From: Entamoeba invadens IP1
Taxonomy: Eukaryota > Evosea > Mastigamoebida > Endamoebidae
Assembly: GCF_000330505.1 (NCBI RefSeq)
Contig: NW_004440347.1
Span: 75,629-90,732, forward strand
Length of the DNA: 15,104 bases
Direction of reading: 5' to 3'
Position 1 is the first letter of the stretch; each line of letters begins with the position of its first letter. The notes beneath the pieces are model-generated. The model was given only the letters and a program-made list of their open reading frames with translations, was not told the origin of the DNA and searched no databases. Below are positions 8,526-15,104 of this stretch, one piece after another. A program made the position numbers and the translations under genes.

Positions 8526-8686
8526 TTTCGTCTTTTTATATATTTAGCTTTTTTAAAAAAGAAATATATTGTTTCATGAAATCTATTTTAATATAGTTCT
8601 TGATTAAAGTTTTAAAACTTTTTTATTTCACTTCTTATAATTACTTGGTTTCTGACTATTACTTGGTCAATTGTATATGTATTTTG
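8526..8686. other. 5' side of transposase relic
   Basis: AT-rich DNA upstream of the transposase start. An imperfect palindrome is centred on TTTTTTAAAAAA (8549-8560), flanked by ATATATTT and AAATATAT. No coding frame is seen. It may include the end of the pogo-type element, but no matching sequence was seen beyond 6447. Confidence 0.35.
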
Positions 8687-8875
8687 ATGAAAGGTAAGGG
8701 ACTAAATTTTACAAATTTAAAAATGACACAGGTATCTATTTTCTTTTGGTTGCACGAGCGACTGAAAGAAACACAAGATATTTCTGTAAAATCTTTGAGT
8801 AAGAAATTGACGCCAAAATTGCAAAATAAACTGTTTTTCAAAAGTCGGTACTGTCATATTTTTAGAACTTCCTAA
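8687..8875 (+). CDS. Short unrecognised ORF, probably a fragment
   Basis: The frame opens with MKGKGLNFTNLKMTQVSIFF and runs 62 codons, with the charged helical stretch RLKETQDISVKSLSKKL. Its last part is read from the dispersed repeat (8826-8853), so the original protein, if any, ended or was interrupted there. No domain is recognised and the length is close to what AT-rich DNA gives by chance. A second ATG at 8723 is an alternative start. Expression and function are unknown. Confidence 0.2.
   Translation: MKGKGLNFTNLKMTQVSIFFWLHERLKETQDISVKSLSKKLTPKLQNKLFFKSRYCHIFRTS
8826..8853 (+). repeat. Left arm of perfect 28-bp inverted repeat
   Basis: The sequence starts ATAAACTGTTTTTC and ends AAAAGTCGGTACTG. 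It is the exact reverse complement of 9809-9836. Its right half also matches 616-630, and the whole arm resembles the minus strand of 730-757. Exact identity over 28 bp in decaying, AT-rich DNA suggests recent origin or constraint. The family is not recognised. Confidence 0.8.
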
Positions 8876-8943
8876 AGTCCCGTTTTTTATTTTCGTTTTT
8901 TCCTAAAAAAATAAAAAACAAAAAATCGAAAGTACCGACTTTA
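8839..8943. repeat. Opposed pair of GTCGGTACT motifs
   Basis: AAAGTCGGTACT (8841-8852) faces AGTACCGACTTT (8931-8942), with 78 bases between. The arrangement repeats the pair at 616-744 but with a different interior. Both interiors contain a CCCG or CGGG word. Such twin opposed pairs are what a small palindromic element or two abutting element ends would leave. Confidence 0.45.
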
Positions 8944-9808
8944 TTTTGAAAAAAATACCAATCCCGTTCAATTATTTTCGTACAAATTCGGGAAAATGTT
9001 GGAATATTAGCCATCTTTTTCCAAAAAACCCGATCCCGTTATTTGATTTGACCTCAACTCGATACTTCACAACATATACACAGCATTGTTGGCATAAAAG
9101 CACAACAATTAATGTTTAAGTGAATTTGGATGGTGTTGTTCGTGTCGAGTTTTAACTGAATATTACTCTCGTTAAAATTTAATTGAAATTTAAAACAAAC
9201 TGTGGTTATCTTCTCCGAATAAAAAATAATGAAATATAGAGTTCCAAAAACACCAAAAAATAAATTACAGCAAATGTTTGATAATTTTGACAGACCAAGT
9301 CAAAGAACAACACAAGAAAAGACGATAAAATGATAGAACAATATTGTTCTGTTATGGACTATTTTAAAAATGATGTTCTCACTAAATGCTCAAAGAGAAT
9401 GTCGACTTTATAAAACCCAACAAAGATAAGTTATCAAATCATTTTGTTATTTTTATTGTTTTTGTGACAACACTACTAAGCATACTAATCTTCGAACCCA
9501 GCTCTTGTTTTGTAAATATTTTCATAAATTAATGAATTATTTGATAATGAAAAAAATTGACATTAAGTTTATTTGCTTTTGTACTAAAATGCACTTTTGG
9601 GACAATTCACATGTTTATTAGAAACAAAAATCCCGTTATTTCAAATTTTATATGGATTTTTTTAATGCTTAAAAATTCTTCAAGTAAAAAAATATGTTTT
9701 GAAGACTGTTTTTCTCTTTTTTACTTGGAAAAAATAAGCGATATTTATTACAAAAAAAACGATTCCCAAAAATAATAAACAAAATCAATGCAAAAAATCG
9801 GGACACCT
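8944..9808. other. Repeat-dense non-coding stretch
   Basis: Apart from the remnant at 9229-9413 no gene is seen. Short G/C-containing words recur in an A/T background: AATCCCGTT (8962-8970), GATCCCGTTATTT (9032-9044), AATCCCGTTATTT (9629-9641) and ATCGGGACA (9797-9805). The frame at 9557-9775 (+) lacks an ATG start and looks like chance. Confidence 0.4.
9229..9413 (+). pseudogene. Small unrecognised ORF pair, possible remnant
   Basis: An ATG at 9229 opens 34 codons (MKYRVPKTPKNKLQQMFDNF, then RPSQRTTQEKTIK) ending in TGA at 9331. An overlapping ATG at 9330 opens 27 codons in the next frame (MIEQYCSVMDYFKNDVLTKC) ending at 9411. That frame continues past its stop into a hydrophobic run. Order and composition suggest a single small coding region split by one indel. 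No family is recognised, and chance is possible at this length. Confidence 0.25.
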
Positions 9809-9836
9809 CAGTACCGACTTTTGAAAAACAGTTTAT
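9809..9836 (-). repeat. Right arm of perfect 28-bp inverted repeat
   Basis: The plus strand reads CAGTACCGACTTTTG, then AAAAACAGTTTAT, the exact reverse complement of 8826-8853. It ends 77 bases before the ATG of the discoidin-like gene, so it also falls in that gene's promoter region. The CAGT at one end resembles the outer ends of Tc1/mariner elements, but neither arm has a flanking TA on that side. Confidence 0.8.
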
Positions 9837-9913
9837 ATTCAGAGTTTTAAATACAAAACATAATTCTTATTCTATAATTTGTACTGAAAAAAAATAAGTT
9901 TTTAAACAATCAG

Positions 9914-10714
9914 ATGTATTCAGTAAAAGAATGCAATACCACCAGTTGTGGAGTTCAGTGTTTGGAAATGCCGAAAAACCAGGACAACTCGGACAAATGC
10001 GAAAACATTTTTGATCGCAATACTAATACTATTTATCACTCAAAATGGACAAATGAAGGAACTACTTTCCCAGCTACTTATTTGTTCAATTTCTCTGAGA
10101 CAGCAAAATTCAATTCAATACAATTTAAAATGAGATTTGCAAGAGACTGTTTTGGTCTCTTTGAAGTCTTATGTGGAGATGTAAATAAGGAGTTCACAAA
10201 AACTCTTGAAGAGACGAAGAATTCAACAAAAACTACAAGGACTTACACTTTCGAAGAAATATATCAGTGCAAATATTTGAAATATGTAGTCAAAAATAAT
10301 GCACAAAATCAAAACTTCTTGGTATTCCAAGATCTCAATTTGTTCCTTACACAAAAATACAAAAATTTGGCGAAACCGACGAGTAGGACGTTTAATGTAA
10401 ATGGATTCAAAGTAACCAAAAGAGCCGGACATTTTGAAAATAAACTATTTGAAAATATCGAGGAGGGAAAAGGAGAAATATCTTTTAGAATGAAAGGAAA
10501 ACGGTTTGGTATTTTTGGAGATTACACTGAGGATATGGGGACTTGGGAAGTTCTCGTTGATGGAAAAGAACCCCTGATCACTCAAAGAATGGAATCGAAG
10601 AAAGAGTTGCCGAGAACTCTTTATGACATTTTTATTTTTGATGAAGGAGTCCATGAAATCAAGATGAAAGTCGGGTCTGGATTTGTAAAAGTCGATGTAA
10701 TAGGATTTGGCTAA
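9914..10714 (+). CDS. Discoidin-like protein with C-terminal jelly-roll domain
   Basis: This 266-residue, uninterrupted protein appears to carry two carbohydrate-binding-type beta domains. Residues about 25-147 look like an F5/8-type C (discoidin) domain: NIFDRNTNTIYHSKW (31-45) is the usual 'D-N-TxWHSxW' opening, followed by ATYLFNF, FNSIQFKMRF and the closing CKYLKYVV...VFQDLNLFL. Residues about 158-266 resemble a galactose-binding-like jelly roll, with FRMKGKRFGIFGDYTEDMGT (191-210), WEVLVDGKEP and the closing DEGVHEIKMKVGSGFVKVDV. The family shares the pattern of fGxyGxxxxdmGxxxVxvDG and a final 'GxHxIkv' strand. There is no N-terminal signal peptide or membrane segment, so it is probably cytosolic or leaves the cell by another route. 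It is Cys-rich at the start (C7, C12, C16, C29). The ligand is unknown. The ATG at 9914 is the first in frame. Confidence 0.75.
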   Translation: MYSVKECNTTSCGVQCLEMPKNQDNSDKCENIFDRNTNTIYHSKWTNEGTTFPATYLFNFSETAKFNSIQFKMRFARDCFGLFEVLCGDVNKEFTKTLEETKNSTKTTRTYTFEEIYQCKYLKYVVKNNAQNQNFLVFQDLNLFLTQKYKNLAKPTSRTFNVNGFKVTKRAGHFENKLFENIEEGKGEISFRMKGKRFGIFGDYTEDMGTWEVLVDGKEPLITQRMESKKELPRTLYDIFIFDEGVHEIKMKVGSGFVKVDVIGFG

Positions 10715-11716
10715 TTATTAATTCGTTTTTTGTTATAAAAGGTTTATTCTTTTTTATATTTTATAATTGTATTGAAAAATGCAATAAACATATAATAGTA
10801 ATATAATAGATTTGTTTTTTGTTTTACATATTACATAACATTTTAAGAACAAATAATACATATACTATTATAATAAAACAAACACAAACAACGCAATTGT
10901 TTTTGCTAAGTAATAATTGTTTATAAAATTGTTTTTCAAATAGATTGTATTTTTGAGTTTATATATTAACTGTTCAAAATTTAAATATTAAAAGTAATCA
11001 AATACAATTTTAAAGTTACCAGAAAACAATTTATTGATATTATTTGAATGAAATAGTAACATATTTTACAATGAAAGAATGTTATCTTTTCAATGTTTAT
11101 CATAAACACGACATTAATAATATCATTTCCAATTATATTACAAAGTTTATAAAAAGTTTAAAATATGTTAATAATTTGTCAATTTTTAATCATGTTATAA
11201 CTACAATTGAAATAAAAAGTTTTACAACTACACTTTTATTTAAAAAACATAAAAATGCAAATTATTATAGAAAAGAAAAATTAAACTTAAACAGATAAAA
11301 ATAATACATAAAATTAAAAAACTTCAGTTTTGTTATTTAAAAAATTTTATTTGTGGTTCACATAAGTGTGGAGATATGATATCAATAATTATTTGTTGTT
11401 TAAAAGTTATTTGTTTGTGTTTAGCATTTTTGTTGTGACTTTAGTTCTATAAAATACCATTATGTATTTTACTTTACATTGAACGTGTAATATTTTTTGT
11501 TCATATCAACTAAAAAATTAGATTCAAATATAAATATTAGAGTAATTATGAAAAAAAGTTGATCTCAATTGTTTGAATGTTTAATTTACAAAATAATATG
11601 GTAATTACACGACAATTCAATAATTATAAAAATTTATTTATTAACAGTTTTAATTTAACTTAAAAATCAATATAACAATAAATTATGTTTTTAAATACAT
11701 ATTTATTGATATGGTT
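10715..11716. other. AT-rich spacer
   Basis: This 1-kb spacer separates the discoidin-like gene from the hAT element. Its sequence is over three quarters A/T by eye, with no RNA gene or repeat recognised. The only longer frame is the weak ORF at 11071-11298. Confidence 0.5.
11071..11298 (+). CDS. Weak AT-rich ORF, doubtful
   Basis: From the ATG at 11071 the frame gives 75 codons (MKECYLFNVYHKHDINNIIS...), rich in Asn, Lys, Ile and Tyr, which is what A/T-rich DNA encodes by chance. No domain, signal peptide or clear membrane segment is seen. It may be a gene scrap or nothing at all. Confidence 0.15.
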   Translation: MKECYLFNVYHKHDINNIISNYITKFIKSLKYVNNLSIFNHVITTIEIKSFTTTLLFKKHKNANYYRKEKLNLNR

Positions 11717-11748
11717 CAGGGTGGCAAACGGGATTCTATCAGCGCGTT
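11717..11748 (+). repeat. hAT left terminal inverted repeat
   Basis: It begins CAGGGTGGCAAACGGGATTC and ends GCGCGTT. The CAGGG(T)GG-CAAA opening is the common form of hAT ends. It is G/C-rich compared with the adjacent A/T spacer, which makes the boundary visible. Confidence 0.65.
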
Positions 11749-12172
11749 CAATATGGAAAACCCAAGTTTTTTTTTCCGCGCATGAAGAATAAATATTTAT
11801 TATTAATTTATAATTTTTTGTTATAATTATAGTTACATCGACGCTCATAGAGACGCTTTCTTGACACGTTGCATATACTTGAAACTATTTACCAATCTAA
11901 AATAATGGTAAATGTTCTAAAGTAAATAAAGTTGAGTTTTTTGAAGAATAGTTTTGTGTGGTTTTGTAAATAATTTTAAAAAAAATTCATTATTGCATAA
12001 AAATAAATCATTAGTTCATTTAACCATAAATTTAATTATTGGTAAAGTCGACTGTATTTTGTCAATAAAAACAAATAATAGTCAATAAAATCATTATAAC
12101 AATAAAAAACATAAAAGGAACATTTTAAAAAACAATGCAAAAACCAAACTAGAATAACAAACTCAAAAATCA

Positions 12173-14530
12173 ATGTTAAAGTCACAAAAAGAATTTTGTC
12201 ACACCGATACAGAAAAAAATTCTGAATTTGACGAAGTGTACATGAGAAAAATTTTCTTCTTTTTAGATGGTAAGAATTGTTCGTGCATACTCTGTGGATA
12301 TTCACATGAAGTAGATGCAAAAGTAAAATGGGACTGTACCAGACACTTCTGGAGTCATGGTCGTCCACAGGCTTCTGAAATTGTCATGAACAAAATAAAC
12401 GAACTCTATAAAAAGGTGTACCAAACAAACAAAAACAATGGAAGTACAACCGAAAAAATAAAACGTTCATTCAAATGTGCTTTTGATTTAAGCAAAAAAT
12501 TTCTTCCTCTCGCTGTCGGAAAAGTAATCGCAAAACAACTCAAAGATAAAGACCAACACGATTCAACTCCTCTATCTAAAACAACTCTCGCAGAAAGACC
12601 CCTTTTAATTGGAAATAATTTGGATGAAATGATGAGGAACGTGTTGTCAACGTGTATCGCCGCTTCTTTTTGTGTGGATACCACAACGGATTGGGGAGGT
12701 GATGATTATATTATATTATTTGTAACATACACCGATGTAAAGTTTAACATCAACGTGTCAATTTTTGACTTTCAAAAATGTTGGGGAAAATCTGGTGAAA
12801 TAATGGCAAAACAAATATTACATATCCTTCATAAATATATTGACTTAAACAAAATTGTGGGTTTGACTGGAGACTCTTGCGCTTCAAACTTTGGTAAATA
12901 TAATGGTGCACTTGTGGTTTGTAGTGAGGGGATAAAAAGATCATGTTTAGTTGCATGTGAAATCAACGAAATAAATCTCATTAAATGTTTTATTCACCAA
13001 GAAGCATTATGTGCCAAAAGTATGATAGCAGAAACTACAAAAGAAGAAAATGAAAGAAAGATACGAGCTAAAGATGGAGGTATTTTTGGTGTTTCCGATC
13101 TTTCAAAAATTGAAGAATTCCACACAATTGCCACTGTAATATTTAAAATCATTACCGCAGTTAGAAAAAGTGCGACAGCAAGAGATAAATTAAAAGAATT
13201 ACTTAAATCAAAAAACATGAAAGGTCTTGAAAAAAACATTGATATACGTTGGTTTTCAAACGAAAAAAGTTTCACTCGTTTTTTATTTGTTTTACCTGAA
13301 ATTGTATTGGTACTTTCAATTGTTTGTATTGATTCTTTGCAAATTAAATTGAGTGAAAAACACAAGTATCTAAAAAGAGAAGATCTTAACCAGGATGTCA
13401 AATTAAACATTGAAAAAAATAATTTAATTGTTCTAGAAGAAGAAAGAATAAACTTTAAAATGAAACAAAATGACAACACAAAAAAGAAAATGTGGGAGAA
13501 AAAAAGATAGGTATAAATCTATTAGGTTTGGAGTTAAAAACTTAATAAAAATTCAAAATGAAAACGTCAATAAAACTGGAAAATATGAAAAACAACTAAA
13601 AATTATTAAATCGAAAAGTATAGTTTTACTTCCAACTCCAGTCGATCCAAATTGCCCCGAAAGAACACCAGAATTTTGAGAAGTTGAAGAAAGAAAACGA
13701 GTGACACGCGATGAGACTTTATGTGATTATTTGTTATGGGCAATATCGAACAAGTATTTTTTGTTTGATTTGTGTGTTTTGCGCGATTTGACAACAATAT
13801 TTAATAATGTTAACTTGCGACTTCAAAAGAAAGATGAGAATATCCACTACTATATTGTACTAATAAAGGGTCTGAGGGCTAAAGTTGACCAAATTGAAAA
13901 CTCACTGCTCAACAATGATTATTTGTTACTCTCGACTACAAACGCATTTGTAACAAAAAAAGAAGTTACTATTTCTATACACCTTGTAGCTATTATAACA
14001 ATGAAAGAACAGTTGGCTTCAAGGTTTATTGAAATAGATCAACTTTCGTTTATGGATGACTTCCATAATATGACGTGAATTCCTCAGCTTTTTGTCAATG
14101 AACACAATTACGAAATAAAAAACGAAGTTGAACTTTTTTCTTGTGATAAAATGTTTATTAAAAAGAACGTTGTCAGACCACAAACCGAACCTGTTGTAAA
14201 AAACAACCAGTTGAAAGTGAATCAATTTGTTCTGCTGAACGATTAAAACATTTTTATAGTTTATCTACACACCCTGATTGTTATTACACCATTAGAATGT
14301 CAATAAACGATATATTCAATGATGAATACCTCAAACAAACATTTATTGTCAATTATCCAAGACTATCCATTTTAGCAGCAAGATCTTTGTCGTTGTTTAT
14401 GACTTCATATTCATGTAAACAAGGATTTTCCGCACTTTCTTTAATAAAAACCAATTTCAGAAGCCAACTGTCAGATGATGTATTGAGGGCAATGATGATC
14501 ATAGCATACAACACTTACGCCCCAATTTGA
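12173..14530 (+). pseudogene. Broken hAT transposase, BED-finger type
   Basis: The first frame (12173-13510, 445 codons) starts with a BED-type zinc finger, C38-x2-C41 ... H58-x3-H62. It continues with the RNase H-like core: FCVDTTTDW (first catalytic Asp region, 167-174), GLTGDSCASNFG (second Asp, D234) and CFIHQEALCAK (272-282), the motif shared with ZBED5-like transposases, then RWFSNEKSFTRF (359-370). Near 13480-13508 the frame shifts. The next frame runs to 14243 with in-frame TGA codons at 13677 and 14076, and carries DLTTIFNNVNLRLQKKDENI. A second shift near 14218 returns to the first frame for the hAT C-terminal dimerisation motif, YSCKQGFSALSLIKTNFRSQL, ending at 14530. Two frameshifts and two nonsense codons make it inactive. 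The stretch 13380-13680 has no recognised hAT counterpart. Confidence 0.85.
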
Positions 14531-14888
14531 TAAATTAGCTGAATTGATTATGAAAAGTTGTTTTTTTTGTTTACCATTTTAATGGTTTCTCTGTTTTTTT
14601 TTAAATATTTCCATTTATTTTATTTTCGAAATAAATGTTTGACCGTGCGTGTTTATTATGAAAATGTATTTCTTTAATTGTGTTTTTATTTTTCAAATTG
14701 TAATAATGGGAACTTTTAATAAGTTTTTTATAAAATGAATTTTTGGAAAAGTTTATTAATAAATCTCAAAAATGTGTAATTTTATTTTTTTCTCAATCAA
14801 AACTAGTTTAAAAGGCAATTTTATTATTATGTATTATTTGATATTTTAATTCACAGAAATTATTAAATTGCCAATTAATCCAAACCTC
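14531..14888. other. hAT 3' subterminal region
   Basis: AT-rich non-coding DNA between the transposase stop and the right terminal repeat. No further gene is seen. Confidence 0.5.
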
Positions 14889-14921
14889 AACGCGCCAAAA
14901 AGTATCAAAACGGCGACCCTG
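14889..14921 (-). repeat. hAT right terminal inverted repeat
   Basis: Read on the minus strand it begins CAGGGTCGCCGTTTTGATAC and ends GGCGCGTT. It matches the left end at CAGGGT, GC, GAT, CT and GCGCGTT. Confidence 0.6.
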
Positions 14922-15104
14922 ATTGGGACTTATTTATGCTCTATAAATAGAGTGTATAATCCATTTAAAATAACAATTTAATTAAATATATAGTAAATAA
15001 GATTATAAACAAATATTAGGGCTTATATACGAACTTTAGGAATATTGATTTGCCAAAAATTCACCACGAGTTAGTGAAAACCGAGTGATAAGGAGCAGTA
15101 TTAT
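14922..15104. other. Flank to window edge
   Basis: AT-rich DNA with a palindrome CTCTATAAATAGAG at 14939-14952. On the minus strand a short open frame enters from beyond 15104 and stops near 15036 (about 22 codons). It could be the C-terminus of a neighbouring gene, but there is too little to judge. Confidence 0.3.

Larger units (their letters stand above)
11717..14921 (+). mobile_element. Decayed hAT-superfamily DNA transposon
   Basis: The 3.2-kb element carries a hAT transposase remnant between two imperfect terminal inverted repeats that begin CAGGGT, a typical hAT terminus. Left and right ends agree at roughly two thirds of the first 32 positions, including the shared GCGCGTT at their inner edge. 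About 450 bases precede and 390 follow the transposase. The 8 bases outside the ends (ATATGGTT and ATTGGGAC) agree at only four positions, so an 8-bp target-site duplication is not preserved or the ends are slightly misplaced. The element cannot be autonomous because its gene is broken. Confidence 0.7.

Noticed and set aside
730..8853. A single 8.1-kb element bounded by the facing AGTACCGACTTTTG copies at 730 and 8853
   Set aside because: The enclosed DNA contains ordinary host genes, the two ends differ in their middle, and the motif occurs in other orientations nearby, so the pairing is probably accidental.
8826..8853. Terminal repeat of the pogo-type transposase at 6447-8525
   Set aside because: CAGT ends would suit a mariner/pogo element, but no matching copy was found beyond 6447 and no TA flanks the end, so the link cannot be supported.
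9488..9505. TTCGAACCC resembling a tRNA T-loop
   Set aside because: The flanking bases do not form a T-arm stem, and no acceptor or anticodon arm can be placed on either strand.
9557..9775. Hydrophobic plus-strand ORF
   Set aside because: It opens with TTG, not ATG, and its Phe/Ile/Lys-rich composition is expected from A/T-rich DNA.

Overview
The window is eukaryotic, very AT-rich DNA with short intergenic spacers and compact, mostly intronless genes. The best-supported intact genes are a Ras/Rap-family GTPase with a C-terminal CVVL prenylation box, a coiled-coil plus TLDc-domain protein, and a discoidin-like protein. The many small GTPases and TLDc proteins, a short leader with an AAAAATTCA initiator-like element, and the mix of DNA transposons (hAT and pogo/mariner types) all suggest an Entamoeba genome. 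E. invadens is the most likely species, because such transposons are common there. This assignment is inference; no rRNA or tRNA marker is present.

Layout, left to right. Bases 1-769 are non-coding and hold a hairpin and copies of a dispersed motif built on AGTACCGACTTTTG. Bases 770-1006 (-) are the N-terminal third of a Rab GTPase with ruined nucleotide-binding motifs. Next come an intact Ras/Rap GTPase (1741-2352, +) and an intact coiled-coil/TLDc gene (2829-3866, +). The TLDc gene converges on a Lys/Glu-rich coiled-coil gene (4501-3946, -) whose frame is broken at an A8 run. Two unrecognised gene remnants follow (5207-4859, - and 5632-5956, +). Bases 8525-6447 (-) hold a heavily frameshifted pogo/Tc1-mariner-type transposase. 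Bases 8687-9836 are a repeat-dense stretch containing a perfect 28-bp inverted repeat whose arms lie 955 bp apart. An intact discoidin-like/jelly-roll protein lies at 9914-10714 (+). After a 1-kb AT-rich spacer, 11717-14921 is a decayed hAT element with recognisable imperfect terminal inverted repeats and a broken BED-finger transposase.

The region is therefore a patchwork: three intact genes and one near-intact gene among gene fragments and dead transposons. No operon or pathway links the genes. The least explained structure is the dispersed GTCGGTACT/AGTACCGAC family. It occurs five times, two copies lie beside gene fragments, and it matches no element I can name.
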